A stretch of DNA of 64,000 nucleotides from an uncultured Acidobacteriaceae bacterium (GCA_903904755.1 CAIVDV010000069.1:1-64000), one strand, 5' to 3'. Shown: positions 55,348-64,000, numbered from the stretch's first letter. Notes: a model not told the origin generated them from the letters alone. Numbers and translations are program-made.

Positions 55348-56409
55348 ATGCGCCCCATCTTCCTCGCCCTCGCCCTCGCCGTCCCCGCCGCGCTCGCCCA
55401 GCAACCGGCCCCCACCACCACAGCCGCTCAGGCTCCCAACTCCGACACCAGCTACATCGACGCCCAGGGCAACGCCCACATCACCCGCGTCATCCCCGTC
55501 CCCCAATCCCTCAGCCGCGAGTCCCGCTATTGGCTCTCTGAGCAGGTCCCCGACGGTGGCCCGGAAGACTCCCTCGCCGACCGTCGCGCCCACACCGACG
55601 CCTGGGCCCTCACCGCCCGTGATGCCTGGTTCAAGCTCTACCCCGGCACACTCACTGAGGACAAAATCGCCGGCGTCCCCGTGCGCATCGTCGTCCCCGC
55701 CAACCTCGACGCAACTCGCAAAGATCAGGTCCTCCTCAACGTCCATGGCGGCGGCTTCAACTCCGACTCCGGCTCCTTCACTGAGTCCATCCCCATGGCC
55801 GGCATGACCGGCATCCGCGTCGTCGCCGTCCTCTACCGCCTCGCCCCGGAGAATCCCTTCCCCGCCGCTGTCGATGACACCGTCGCCGTCTACAAGGAAC
55901 TCCTCAAAACCCACAAGCCCAGCCATATCCTCCTCTACGGCACCTCCGCCGGAGCCATCCTCACCGCCGAAGTCGCCGTCCGCCTCAGGCAGCTCGGCCT
56001 GCCCCAACCCGCCGCCCTCGGCATCTTCTCCGGCATGGGAGACTTTGCCCGCCCCGGCGACTCCCAGGCCATGTACGCCCTCCGTGGTCTCTCCGGCCAT
56101 CTCGATATTCCGGACTCTGGCCCCCACGACCCCTACTACACCGGCAAAACCGATCCCACCGACCCCGTCCTCTCCCCCATCTATGCCGATCTCCACGGCC
56201 TCCCGCCCACCCTCTTCATCACCAGCGGACGCGACCTCCTGCTCTCCGGCACCGTCAACCTCCACCGCGCCTTCCTCAACGCCGGCAACGACGCCCGCCT
56301 CATCGTCTACGACGGCCTGCCCCACGCCTTCTGGTACTCCACCAAGCTCCCTGAAGCCCTCGAAGCCAACCACGCCATGGCCAAATTCTTCGTCGAGCAG
56401 CTCAAATAG
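55348..56409 (+). CDS. Exported alpha/beta-hydrolase (HSL-type esterase)
   Basis: This 353-residue enzyme has a signal peptide (IFLALALAVPAALAQ) and a hormone-sensitive-lipase-type fold. Catalytic motifs are the oxyanion HGGGF near 136, the nucleophile GTSAGA near 193, an Asp in ITSGRDLLL near 293 and a His in GLPHAFWYS near 328. It may remove acetyl or other esters from plant polysaccharides, given the neighbouring genes. It ends overlapping the convergent chrA gene by 8 bases. Confidence 0.87.
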   Translation: MRPIFLALALAVPAALAQQPAPTTTAAQAPNSDTSYIDAQGNAHITRVIPVPQSLSRESRYWLSEQVPDGGPEDSLADRRAHTDAWALTARDAWFKLYPGTLTEDKIAGVPVRIVVPANLDATRKDQVLLNVHGGGFNSDSGSFTESIPMAGMTGIRVVAVLYRLAPENPFPAAVDDTVAVYKELLKTHKPSHILLYGTSAGAILTAEVAVRLRQLGLPQPAALGIFSGMGDFARPGDSQAMYALRGLSGHLDIPDSGPHDPYYTGKTDPTDPVLSPIYADLHGLPPTLFITSGRDLLLSGTVNLHRAFLNAGNDARLIVYDGLPHAFWYSTKLPEALEANHAMAKFFVEQLK

Positions 56410-57556
56410 CTGCTCCAAGAGCCCACCCCGCCACCGCCCCTGCGCCAATCAGCCACGTCGGGTTCAGCCTCGTCCGCAGCAGCACCGCCAGGCATCCCAC
56501 CCCCAGCACCGCTGCCAACCCCGCCATCGGCCCGCCCAGCACACCTCGGCTCAGCGTCACCAGCACGCTCGCCATCAGCGCCAGTGCTGCAGCGTTCACC
56601 CCATCCAGCGCCGCGCCTGCCACCGCTGACCGCCGTATCCGCGGTGTCAGCCAGCCCACCCCTGCCACCATCACAAACGATGGCAAAAACACCGCCGCCG
56701 TCGCCACCGCCGCGCCCGCGTACCCGTGCAGCAGATAGCCCACAAAGGTCGCCGTCGTAAACACTGGTCCCGGCGTCACCTGCCCCGCCGTCACCGCATC
56801 CAGCAACTGCGGCATCGTTATCCAGTGCAGCCGGTCCACTAAATCCGTTTTCAGGAACGCCACCAGCACATAACCTGACCCGAAAACCACCACCCCCAGC
56901 TTCAAAAACGCCAGCGCAATCCCTACCAGTCCAGTCCCAGTCATCGCCGCCGTCATCCCGCCCGGCAATATCCATCCGAACCCCGTCAGCCGACCGGCTT
57001 GCCCACTTCTTACCTGCTCCACCGCCAGCCCTGCCACCGCTGCCCCGGCCAGAATCGCCACCGGCGGGGCGCCCCACAGCGCCGCAGCCAGGCTCAGAAC
57101 CGCCAGCACTGGCCGCACCCACTCCCGCTTTTCCCCCGGCACCGCCGCCCCCCGCAAATTCCACACCGCCTGCGCCAGAATCGCCAGAATCACCGGCCGA
57201 ATCCCCCACAGCAGCCCGCCCGCCTGCGGCAGCGCCCCAAACCGCACATACGCCCACGCCAGCCCCAGCGTCGCCACAAAACTCGGCAGCAGAAAGCACA
57301 ACCCCGCCGTCGCCAGCCCTGGCAAACCGTCCCGCTTATACCCAATTGCCATCGCAACCTGCGACGAGCTCGGCCCCGGAAGCAGATTGCATCCCCCCAC
57401 CAGGTCGAGAAACTCCTGCCGCGTCAGCCACTTTCGCCGTTCCACCAGTTCCTGCTGCATCAGCCCCAGGTGCGCCGCCGGCCCGCCAAACGCCGTAGCT
57501 CCCAGCCGCAGAAAATAGCGCGCCAGCTCCACCACCCCACTCGGCTCTCGGCTCAT
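56402..57556 (-). CDS. chrA: Chromate/anion transporter ChrA
   Basis: This long-chain CHR protein has two homologous halves, each with a signature: FGGPAAHLGLMQQELV near residue 23 and GQVTPGPVFTTATF near 256. It has about 10-12 membrane helices and is thought to expel chromate or transport sulfate-like anions. The ATG at 57556 has gaggg upstream, and an ATG at 57574 would add six residues. It lies downstream of a glutathione peroxidase gene on the same strand, 29 bases away (11 if the longer start is used), so the two probably form one operon and may serve oxidative or metal stress. Confidence 0.88.
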   Translation of the reverse strand: MSREPSGVVELARYFLRLGATAFGGPAAHLGLMQQELVERRKWLTRQEFLDLVGGCNLLPGPSSSQVAMAIGYKRDGLPGLATAGLCFLLPSFVATLGLAWAYVRFGALPQAGGLLWGIRPVILAILAQAVWNLRGAAVPGEKREWVRPVLAVLSLAAALWGAPPVAILAGAAVAGLAVEQVRSGQAGRLTGFGWILPGGMTAAMTGTGLVGIALAFLKLGVVVFGSGYVLVAFLKTDLVDRLHWITMPQLLDAVTAGQVTPGPVFTTATFVGYLLHGYAGAAVATAAVFLPSFVMVAGVGWLTPRIRRSAVAGAALDGVNAAALALMASVLVTLSRGVLGGPMAGLAAVLGVGCLAVLLRTRLNPTWLIGAGAVAGWALGAAI

Positions 57557-57585
57557 CCGGCCCTCACTTCTCATCCCCGGCCGCC

Positions 57586-58080
57586 TTACAGCAAAGCCTC
57601 AACCCGCTTCGCCAGGCCCGCCGGCGTGGTCGTCGGCGCAAACCGCGCTACCACCCGCCCCTCCCGGTCCACCAGAAACTTCGTAAAATTCCACTTGATC
57701 CGCGCCGACCCAAACAGACCGCGCTTCTGCTCGCTCAGCCACCGGTACAGCGGATGCGCCCCCGGCCCATTCACCTCAATCTTGCCAAACAGCGGGAACG
57801 TCACCCCATAATTCCGCTCGCAGAAGGCCCCAATCTCCCCCTCGCTCCCCGGCTCCTGGTGCCCAAACTGGTCGCACGGAAACCCCAGCACCGTCAGCCC
57901 TCGCTCCCGGTACCGCTGGTACAGCTCCTCCAGCCCCTTGTACTGCGGCGTAAAACCGCACTTGCTCGCCGTGTTCACAATCAGCACCACCCGGCCCCGG
58001 AATTGGGCCAGCGGCAGCTCGTGACCATCCAGCGCCCGAGCCGTGAAATCGTAGATCGTTCCTTCTGTTGCCCTACTCAT
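57586..58080 (-). CDS. Glutathione/thioredoxin peroxidase
   Basis: This 164-residue thioredoxin-fold peroxidase reduces hydroperoxides. The peroxidatic Cys41 is in NTASKCGFTPQY, the resolving-type PCDQFGHQEP follows, and WNFTKFLVD near residue 130 carries the conserved Trp. It has cysteine, not selenocysteine. No signal peptide is seen. It is upstream of chrA, probably in one operon. Confidence 0.93.
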   Translation of the reverse strand: MSRATEGTIYDFTARALDGHELPLAQFRGRVVLIVNTASKCGFTPQYKGLEELYQRYRERGLTVLGFPCDQFGHQEPGSEGEIGAFCERNYGVTFPLFGKIEVNGPGAHPLYRWLSEQKRGLFGSARIKWNFTKFLVDREGRVVARFAPTTTPAGLAKRVEALL

Positions 58081-58513
58081 GGTGCATTCCTCACTAGATT
58101 CAACTTGCTTCGTCTAAAAAGATGCTGTTCCCTTTGTCTTTGACGCAGCAAAGCTCCGGGATTCCCCTTGGAACCGGGGTTGCTTCCGATAGACTGAAGG
58201 GTAGCAGCAACAGCAAAAAGCCGGAGATTCGCAGGCATCCAGTTGAATCCACATGCCTTCGCTTCCGGTAGCAGTTTGCAGGTGCGGTTCCATGCCGTAA
58301 GGCCGGATACTGCAAAGCCGTAGCCGGGCACGTCAAACCCACCGTTCCAGCATCTTCCGGGACATGGTTCACACGGGCTCCGGGGCGGGCAAGGCGCGCG
58401 TCTTTCTGGCTTGCATCCCTCCTTCGCCATTTGGGCAGGGAAGGTGCGGGGCAATATAATCAGAGATTCGCGAACCAGGCGCGGACCAGAATCGATTTTT
58501 CAGCAGTGAGGGT
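58081..58513. other. Divergent region between the peroxidase and bamA
   Basis: No gene was found. The bamA side has a likely promoter (TTGGGC at 58431-58436, 18 bases, TATAAT at 58455-58460) giving a leader of about 47 bases. Nothing recognisable lies in the left part. Confidence 0.5.
58431..58460 (+). promoter_or_regulatory. Promoter of bamA
   Basis: A perfect TATAAT at 58455-58460 is combined with a weak TTGGGC at 58431-58436. An 18-base spacer separates them. Confidence 0.5.
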
Positions 58514-61450
58514 GTGCTTATCTTTCCCGTCAAGTCGAACAACGCACCGTATAGCACCAATGCAAGCGCGCAGCTCTGCGCTTCGGGCCACCTCCATGGC
58601 GCCGAAACCTCGACGCATCGTCGCCAGGTTTCCGCCCCGTCCCGCATTGGAATCCTCCATATCCTGGTACTGCTGGTTCTCGCTCTCGCCGCCGGTTCGG
58701 CATGGGCACAGTCCCTCACCGTCGAGCAGATTCGCGTCATCGGCAACCGCCGCATCCCCAAGGAAACTGTCCTCGCCCGCCTCTTCACCCACCCCGGCGA
58801 CAACTTCGACCCCGTCTCCATTGAGCGCGATTTCAACTCCCTCTGGAACACCGGATACTTCGATGACCTCCGCATCGAGCGCGAGGACTCTGAGCAGGGC
58901 ATCATCCTCAACATCGTCGTCAAGGAAAAGCCGAATATCCGCGAAATCAACTACAAGGGCCTCAACTCCGTCTCCCAGTCCGACGTTCTGGACCGCTTCA
59001 AGAAGGAGAAGGTCGGCCTTTCCGTGGAAAGCCAATACGACCCCACCCGCATCAAGCGCGCGGAAACTGTCATCCGCCAGCTCCTTTCCGAGCATGGCCA
59101 CCAGTTCGCCACCATCAAGACTGAAGTCAAGACCATCCCGCCGGCCAGCGTTCAGGTCAACTTCAACATCAAGGAAGGTCCGACCGTCAAAGTCGGCCAA
59201 ATCAAGTTCGTTGGCAACCAGCACATCTCCAGCCTGCTCCTGCGCCGCTCCATGAAGAATCTGCGACCCATCGGCATCCCATATTCCATCTTCCTGGAAA
59301 ACCTCTTTTCCCAGACCTTCGACAGCACCAAGCTCGAAGAAGACGCCGAGCGCGTCCGTCAGGCGTACCGCGACAAGGGCTATTACAACGCCGCTGTCGA
59401 AGAGCCTCGCACCCAGATTCGTGATGAAGGTGGCCTCTCCCTCATCACCTTCCAGCCCCGCAAGGGCAAGCGTATCGATATTCTGATGCCCATCGAAGAA
59501 GGCGATCGTTATCGCCTCGGCAGCATCACCTTCACCGGTAACAAGGCTGTCAACAACGTCAAGGGTCTCCGCGGCCAATTTGCCGTCAAGGATGGCGACA
59601 TCTTTAGCGCCACCCTGCTCGGCAAGGGTCTCGAAAATCTCAAGAAGGCCTACGGCCAACTCGGCTACATCAACTTTGGCGCCATCCCCAAGGCCACCTT
59701 TGACGAAGCCAAAAAGACCGTCTCCTTCTCCATCGACATCGACGAAGGCAAGCCCTTCTACGTCTCCCGCATCGAGATCACCGGCAATACCCTCACCCGC
59801 GATCGCGTCATCCGTCGTGAGCTCCTCCTCGATGAAGGCCACGTCTACAACTCCCAACTCTGGGAGTACAGCCTCCTGCGCCTCAACCAGCTCGACTACT
59901 TCGATCCCCTCAAAGTCGAACAGGACTCTGAAGCCCATCAGGACAGCGAAAACGGCACCGTCGACCTGCTCCTCAAGGTCAAGGAAAAGGGCAAGAACTC
60001 CATCGGCCTCAACGGTGGCGTCAGCGGCCTCTCCGGCGCATTCCTCGGGCTCAACTACCAGACCAACAACTTCCTCGGCCTCGGCGAAACCCTCAGCCTC
60101 CAGGCCAACCTTGGCAACGTCCAGCGCCAGTTCCAGTTCGGCTTCACCCAGCCCTACTTCCGCAATCGGCCTCTGAACATCGGCTTCCAGCTCTTCAACA
60201 CCAAGTCCGACTACAACGCCGCCAAGAACTACGGAACCTCTGGCATGGCCGCCAACCTCACCGCCGCACAGCAGTCTCTGGTGCAGAATTACAACAACGA
60301 GTCCATCGGTCTCAACTACTCCATGAGCTACCCGCTGCCGCACCGCAACTTCCAGCGCGTCGGCTTCACCTACTCGTTGACCAAGTCCTCCATCACCGCC
60401 TTCAGCTCGGCCTCGCAGAATCTCTTCCAAACCCTGAACTTCCGCTCCGGCATCCAGGGCCAGAACGCCCTCAACGGCATCGTCAGCAGCTCGGCATCCT
60501 TCAGCTATACCTACAACACCGTCAACAACCCGATGCGCCCCAATCGCGGCAAGGAAATCTCCGCCGTCATGCAGTTCGCCGGCATCGGTGGCAACGTCCG
60601 ATACATCTTCCCGGCGCTCGCCTACAAGGCCTACATCCCGGTCAAGTACTTCCTGCCCGACTCCGCCGGACACAACGTCTTCGGCATACGTACCGAACTC
60701 AAGTACATCCAGGGATGGGGCGGCGACGTTGCCCCCCCGAACAACCGCTTCTACGCCGGTGGCGAAGCCGATATCCGAGGCTTCGACATCCGCAGCACCA
60801 CCCCCTTCGCCTACATCCCCAACCGGATTCTCTTCAACCTCACCAATCCGGATGGAAGTTGCGTCCCGCGCGATCCCAACAACCCGCAGCTCAACCAGTG
60901 CATCCAGGTGCCGCTGCCCGTCTATAGCATCGTCTCCATCGGTGGTGATACCAACCTCACCAACAACATGGAGTACCGCATCCCCATCGCCGGCCCGGTC
61001 ACCTTCGCCATCTTCAACGACCTCGGCATCGATGCATCCCTCGTCAAGTCCCAGCTCAAACAGAGCCCTGAGGGCGCTGCTGCCCTCAATGCCCCTCTCT
61101 ACGGTTGCCCCGTTTACAACAACGGCACCTGCGAGGGCGGCGTTCAGGTCAAGTTCAACAACCAGATTCGCCCGCTCTCCGGCACCAACTTCTTCCCGCG
61201 CATGTCCACTGGCGCGGAACTCCAGGTCATGATGCCGGTCATCAACGCCCCCGTTCGCGTTTACTATGCGTGGAACGCCCTCGCGCTCAACCGCCAGGAT
61301 CCCGGCTACAACCTCATCACCCGCGAAATGTTCCCCGCTGGCGGCGCTGGAGACTACTCCTACGCACAGGCCATGCAGGCCTACGGCTCCCGCTATCAGC
61401 TCCGCGAGCCCAAGAAGACATTCCGCCTCACCGTCTCCACCACCTTCTAG
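58514..61450 (+). CDS. bamA: Outer-membrane protein assembly factor BamA
   Basis: This protein of about 978 residues inserts beta-barrel proteins into the outer membrane. A signal-like helix at about 46-65 (ILHILVLLVLALAAGSAWA) is followed by repeated POTRA domains (VEQIRVIGNRRIPKETVLAR, INYKGLNSVSQSDV, VGQIKFVGNQHIS, LGSITFTGNKAVNN, VSRIEITGNTLTRD). The barrel contains RFYAGGEADIRGFDIRS and a Phe-terminated last strand. The GTG at 58514 leaves about 45 residues before the signal, so a shorter start is possible. A terminator follows. Skp is two genes further on. Confidence 0.93.
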   Translation: MLIFPVKSNNAPYSTNASAQLCASGHLHGAETSTHRRQVSAPSRIGILHILVLLVLALAAGSAWAQSLTVEQIRVIGNRRIPKETVLARLFTHPGDNFDPVSIERDFNSLWNTGYFDDLRIEREDSEQGIILNIVVKEKPNIREINYKGLNSVSQSDVLDRFKKEKVGLSVESQYDPTRIKRAETVIRQLLSEHGHQFATIKTEVKTIPPASVQVNFNIKEGPTVKVGQIKFVGNQHISSLLLRRSMKNLRPIGIPYSIFLENLFSQTFDSTKLEEDAERVRQAYRDKGYYNAAVEEPRTQIRDEGGLSLITFQPRKGKRIDILMPIEEGDRYRLGSITFTGNKAVNNVKGLRGQFAVKDGDIFSATLLGKGLENLKKAYGQLGYINFGAIPKATFDEAKKTVSFSIDIDEGKPFYVSRIEITGNTLTRDRVIRRELLLDEGHVYNSQLWEYSLLRLNQLDYFDPLKVEQDSEAHQDSENGTVDLLLKVKEKGKNSIGLNGGVSGLSGAFLGLNYQTNNFLGLGETLSLQANLGNVQRQFQFGFTQPYFRNRPLNIGFQLFNTKSDYNAAKNYGTSGMAANLTAAQQSLVQNYNNESIGLNYSMSYPLPHRNFQRVGFTYSLTKSSITAFSSASQNLFQTLNFRSGIQGQNALNGIVSSSASFSYTYNTVNNPMRPNRGKEISAVMQFAGIGGNVRYIFPALAYKAYIPVKYFLPDSAGHNVFGIRTELKYIQGWGGDVAPPNNRFYAGGEADIRGFDIRSTTPFAYIPNRILFNLTNPDGSCVPRDPNNPQLNQCIQVPLPVYSIVSIGGDTNLTNNMEYRIPIAGPVTFAIFNDLGIDASLVKSQLKQSPEGAAALNAPLYGCPVYNNGTCEGGVQVKFNNQIRPLSGTNFFPRMSTGAELQVMMPVINAPVRVYYAWNALALNRQDPGYNLITREMFPAGGAGDYSYAQAMQAYGSRYQLREPKKTFRLTVSTTF

Positions 61451-61476
61451 CCCTCACCGGCTCTATGGGTACACCA

Positions 61477-61507
61477 GAGGCTGCCCCCAACGGGTAGCCT
61501 CTTTTTT
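61477..61507 (+). terminator. Intrinsic terminator after bamA
   Basis: A 10-base stem (61477-61486 with 61492-61501, one G-U) is followed by six T. This separates bamA from the next gene. Confidence 0.85.
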
Positions 61508-61525
61508 AGCCGCCAGCCTCGCCCC

Positions 61526-61531
61526 TTGACA
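61526..61531 (+). promoter_or_regulatory. -35 element of the next gene
   Basis: TTGACA lies 30 bases before the ATG at 61562, with a poor -10 (gaacct) 17 bases on. The spacing would place the transcript start at or beside the ATG. No ribosome-binding site is seen. Confidence 0.35.
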
Positions 61532-61561
61532 GAATCGCCTCTTCCGGCGAACCTTGCCCAC

Positions 61562-62173
61562 ATGGAATCCCTCAATCTCTCCGGCAACAACCGCCGCTCC
61601 GACGGATGGCTCAAGAGCCTCCTCTGGCCCACCGTGGAAAATGCCTGGGATGTCAATTACCTCGGCCAGCAAGGCTTCTGGATCTGTCTTCTCATCGCCG
61701 TCGCCACCCTGCTTTGGTCCCTCTTTCCCGGATCGCCCATAGTGGCCCTCCTGGGCCTCTTCTCGGCCCTCTTCTACTTCCTTGGCGGTGTAGGCGTGCG
61801 CCAGGGCAGTTGGCCCGCCGCGCTGGTCGTCTCCATCGCCTATGGCATCAGCCTTATGACCTCCCTCGCCGCAGGCAGCCTTCCCGGCCTCCCTTCGCTC
61901 ATCTTCGGTGCCATCCTGCTCACAAATCTCCGCGCCGCCTTCCTCGCCTCAGAGTGGAAGCCCGCCGGCCCCGATGAGGACACCCCCCAGCGCTTCAACG
62001 AGACTCTGGTGGATAAACTCGTCGATCAGCTCCCCGCCCGCCTCTGGCCCGTCCTGCAGATCCCCTTCTACGTCCTCGGCGGCATCGTCATCCTCGTCAC
62101 CACCCTCTCTTTGGCTGCCGTCGTCGCCCACCGCTTCGGCCTGCTGCCATCCATCCCCTCCACACACCCCTGA
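61562..62173 (+). CDS. Uncharacterised small multi-pass membrane protein
   Basis: The family is not recognised. The 203-residue product has about four to six membrane segments (for example FWICLLIAVATLLWSLF near 39, ALLGLFSALFYFLGGVGV near 62 and FYVLGGIVILVTTLSLAAVV near 170). A short charged stretch around residue 135 (EWKPAGPDEDTP) is probably a loop. The ATG at 62562-type numbering does not apply; the start used is 61562, preferred over a TTG at 61526 that overlaps a -35 sequence. It sits between bamA and skp, which makes a role in envelope maintenance possible. Confidence 0.65.
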   Translation: MESLNLSGNNRRSDGWLKSLLWPTVENAWDVNYLGQQGFWICLLIAVATLLWSLFPGSPIVALLGLFSALFYFLGGVGVRQGSWPAALVVSIAYGISLMTSLAAGSLPGLPSLIFGAILLTNLRAAFLASEWKPAGPDEDTPQRFNETLVDKLVDQLPARLWPVLQIPFYVLGGIVILVTTLSLAAVVAHRFGLLPSIPSTHP

Positions 62174-62218
62174 TTCGCGGAAAACCCTGATTTACCGTAC
62201 TTTTCACCACTTCATGGT

Positions 62219-62247
62219 TTGACCAAGACCCCCCCCGCTCCTATAAT
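62219..62247 (+). promoter_or_regulatory. Strong sigma-70-like promoter of skp
   Basis: TTGACC at 62219-62224, a 17-base spacer and TATAAT at 62242-62247 form the best promoter in the window. The transcript should begin near 62254, about 185 bases before the skp ATG. Confidence 0.75.
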
Positions 62248-62253
62248 CCAGAT

Positions 62254-62438
62254 AGTTCCTGCTGACGTCTCTGTCCGCGTCTTTTCCTCTTGTTCCGCTG
62301 CTGTTGTTCCGGCTGGGCAGACTCCCGTTAAGACCTGAGAGGGTTCACAGGAGGCACCGTATTGCTTCCCGGAAGCAATGCGGGCCCCCGAAGGAATTCG
62401 GGCACAGACCAGGACGATTGAAGGAGTTTTCAAAACCA
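62254..62438 (+). promoter_or_regulatory. Structured 5' leader of skp
   Basis: The leader contains a perfect 9-base hairpin (attgcttcc/ggaagcaat near 62360-62378) and a second stem (cccgaa/ttcggg near 62385-62400), before aaggag at 62421-62426. It does not match a riboswitch I recognise. Confidence 0.45.
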
Positions 62439-63059
62439 ATGAAGCGTATCTTTGCAATTGCAACTTTGATGGCGTCGGGCCTTGCCCTGACCGCCGCGGC
62501 GCAGGCTCCGGCCGCTGCCCCCGCAGGACCGGCGAAGGTTGCCGTTATTGCTTTCCAGGTCGCCGTAGCTCAAACCAACGAGGGTCAGCGCGACTTCTCT
62601 GACATCCAGAAGAAGTTCGAGCCCAAGCGCGCACAGCTCAAATCCCTCAGCGATGAGATCGACGGACTCAAGAAGCAGCTCCAGGCTCAGGGCGACAAGC
62701 TCAGCCCCGCCGAGAGCGCTGCTCGCACCAAGACCATTGACGACAAGTCCAAGCAGCTCCAGCGCTCGGCCGAAGACGCTCAGAACGATTTCCAGACCGA
62801 AGTCCAGGAAATGTACAACACCGTGGCCTCAAAGGTTTACGAGATCGTCGCCAGCTACGCCAAGGACTCGGGTTACACCCTCGTCGTTGACGTCAGCCAG
62901 CAGCAGAGCCCAGTTCTCTGGGCCGCTGAGTCCACCAACATCACCCAGGCCGTCGTCGATGCTTACAACGTCAAATCTGGCGTTCCGGCTCCTCCTGCTC
63001 CCGCTGCAGCTGCTCCCAAGCCCGCCGCGCCGGCTGCCAAGCCTGCTCCCAAGAACTAA
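62439..63059 (+). CDS. skp: OmpH/Skp-family periplasmic chaperone
   Basis: This 206-residue protein has a signal peptide (FAIATLMASGLALTAAAQ), a short beta-strand start (KVAVIAFQVAVAQTNEGQRDF) and a long coiled-coil (about 50-115). The coil returns to a strand at about 145 (YTLVVDVSQQ) and ends in an Ala/Pro/Lys-rich tail. It fits Skp/OmpH, which holds unfolded outer-membrane proteins for BamA. It lies close to bamA, as is common, but has its own promoter. The Pro/Ala tail is an extension beyond E. coli Skp. Confidence 0.88.
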   Translation: MKRIFAIATLMASGLALTAAAQAPAAAPAGPAKVAVIAFQVAVAQTNEGQRDFSDIQKKFEPKRAQLKSLSDEIDGLKKQLQAQGDKLSPAESAARTKTIDDKSKQLQRSAEDAQNDFQTEVQEMYNTVASKVYEIVASYAKDSGYTLVVDVSQQQSPVLWAAESTNITQAVVDAYNVKSGVPAPPAPAAAAPKPAAPAAKPAPKN

Positions 63060-63079
63060 GCCCTGTCCGGCTCACGCAG

Positions 63080-63110
63080 AAAGGCCCCGCACCTGCGGGG
63101 CCTTTCTCTT
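63080..63110 (+). terminator. Intrinsic terminator of skp
   Basis: A perfect 12-base stem (63080-63091 with 63094-63105) is followed by a T-rich tail. It is placed about 20 bases after the stop. Confidence 0.85.
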
Positions 63111-63448
63111 TTTCCACCCTCTTCTGCGCCCCGTCAGCCACTTCCAAGCCGGCCCCCAGGCACTCGCACACGGTTCTCCACAGTTGTCATGTCAATTTCC
63201 CCATTTCTGTGGAAAAAACTGTGGAAGAAATTTGTCGATTTCTACAAAAAACAGGGGATGTTTCTCTTGCCAAGAGAGCTTTCCATCTGGTACCACCCGC
63301 AAGTGCAACAGATTCAATGCATTAGAGTACGCAACCCAAACCCCCGCAACCCTCGCGCTCCATCTCCGCAAGCCCCTGTGTTTTCACTACTTTCCACAGT
63401 TTCGTGTGAACCAACTGTGACACCCCCCAGCAAAAACACCACATCCAG
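63106..63448. other. Non-coding region with DnaA-box-like motifs
   Basis: No gene was found. Four motifs like TTTTCCACA/TTATCCACA occur: TTCTCCACA at 63174-63182, TGTGGAAAA at 63208-63216, TGTGGAAGA at 63220-63228 and CTTTCCACA at 63390-63398. The middle pair are 12 bases apart in an A-rich stretch. Such clusters can mark replication-initiator binding sites, but this region may serve otherwise. Confidence 0.4.
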
Positions 63449-64000
63449 CTACCCCTGGTTGTCTTCGCCCACGCGCAGAACCGCCAAAAACGCCTCTTGC
63501 GGAATATCCACTTTCCCAATCCGCTTCATGCGCTTCTTGCCCTCTTTCTGCTTGTCCAGCAGCTTTCGCTTGCGGCTGATGTCCCCGCCGTAGCACTTGG
63601 CAATCACGTTCTTGCGCAGCGCGGCCACTGACTCGCGGGCCACAATCTTCGCTCCAATCGCCGCCTGAATCGCCACCTCAAACTGTTGCCGCGGAATCAG
63701 CTCCCGCATCTTCGATACCAGCGCCCTGCCCCGGTCGTACGCCAGGTCCTTGTGCACAATAATCGACAGCGCATCCACCGGCTCGCCCGATACCAGAATG
63801 TCCATCTTCACCATCGGGGAAACCCAGGTGCCTGAAAGCGAATAATCCAGCGAAGCATACCCGCGCGACACCGACTTCAGCCGGTCATAGAAGTCCAGCA
63901 CAATCTCGTTCAGCGGCAGCTCGTAGGTCAGCATCACCCGCGTTGACGAAACGTACTCAAAGTTCTTCTGCCGACCCCGCTTCTCTTCCAGCAGCTTCAA
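63449..64000 (-). CDS. lepA: Elongation factor 4 (LepA), C-terminal part
   Basis: This 183-residue fragment continues past the window edge. It holds the C-terminal third of LepA, a ribosomal GTPase that back-translocates or helps initiation. The family phrases include [63 protein letters not shown] and the final [24 protein letters not shown]. The GTPase domain lies outside the window. Confidence 0.95.
   Translation of the reverse strand: MKLLEEKRGRQKNFEYVSSTRVMLTYELPLNEIVLDFYDRLKSVSRGYASLDYSLSGTWVSPMVKMDILVSGEPVDALSIIVHKDLAYDRGRALVSKMRELIPRQQFEVAIQAAIGAKIVARESVAALRKNVIAKCYGGDISRKRKLLDKQKEGKKRMKRIGKVDIPQEAFLAVLRVGEDNQG

Noticed and set aside
58460-60673. A 737-codon open frame antisense to bamA
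   Set aside because: It is the shadow of a GC-rich gene. bamA on the plus strand shows clear POTRA repeats, whereas the antisense product has no family features or start signals. Other long antisense frames (for example 15687-17651 and 50700-52007) are rejected for the same reason.

Overview
The window looks like chromosome from a high-GC, diderm, heterotrophic bacterium. The most likely source is Acidobacteriota (class Terriglobia, family Acidobacteriaceae or a relative). That assignment is an inference from gene content, read by eye without any search. Supporting content is BamA and Skp (so there is an outer membrane), many Tat- or Sec-exported plant-polysaccharide enzymes, multiheme cytochromes fused to cytochrome b, a eukaryotic-type GlnII, full kdp genes, and a lactate-racemase-type nickel-pincer cofactor pathway.

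Layout. 0.4-1.8 kb: an exported GH125 alpha-mannosidase. 1.9-4.7 kb: a lower-GC patch with two unrecognised membrane proteins, flanking short repeats and a G-poor spacer. 4.7-5.6 kb: an ArsR/SRPBCC pair. 5.7-11.2 kb: two electron-transfer modules, each with 11 CXXCH haem motifs and a cytochrome b domain. One is split over two genes and the other is a single fused gene, with a family-2 glycosyltransferase between them. 11.4-15.1 kb: gmhB, rocD and a sirohaem nitrite/sulfite reductase. 15.5-22.6 kb: a short membrane peptide, kdpF-A-B-C, and convergent kdpE and a KdpD-type kinase without the usual cytoplasmic N-terminus. 22.9-29.4 kb: a porin, an amino-acid permease, a PP2C phosphatase, a frameshifted Ser/Thr kinase and GlnII.

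29.6-40.8 kb is the most unusual stretch. A Tat-exported aldo/keto reductase is followed by larE-larC-larB (nickel-pincer cofactor synthesis). A parDE toxin-antitoxin pair lies on the other strand. A LarA-family enzyme is translationally coupled to a LacI-type regulator, and facing that pair is an operon of an MFS sugar-acid transporter, uronate isomerase (uxaC) and a PfkB sugar kinase. A palindromic LacI-type operator sits in the divergent promoter region. The arrangement suggests that the LarA homologue is a nickel-dependent sugar-acid epimerase or racemase rather than a lactate racemase.

40.9-49.2 kb: an XRE-type regulator, a zinc-ribbon/AT-hook protein coupled to a sigma-region-4 protein behind a long untranslated stretch, an isoaspartyl peptidase, a GH127 arabinofuranosidase, Maf, a GT4 glycosyltransferase and hemB. 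49.3-56.4 kb: pectin and hemicellulose genes (kduI, a cupin, a GH105-DUF4861 fusion, GH3, an esterase). These could feed unsaturated uronates toward the 2-keto-3-deoxygluconate kinase at 39.7 kb. 56.4-64 kb: chrA, glutathione peroxidase, bamA, a small membrane protein, skp, and the C-terminal end of lepA running off the window.

No rRNA, tRNA, CRISPR array or intact insertion sequence was seen. Convergent gene pairs are mostly separated by clear hairpin terminators, and several genes appear to start at or next to the transcript 5' end.
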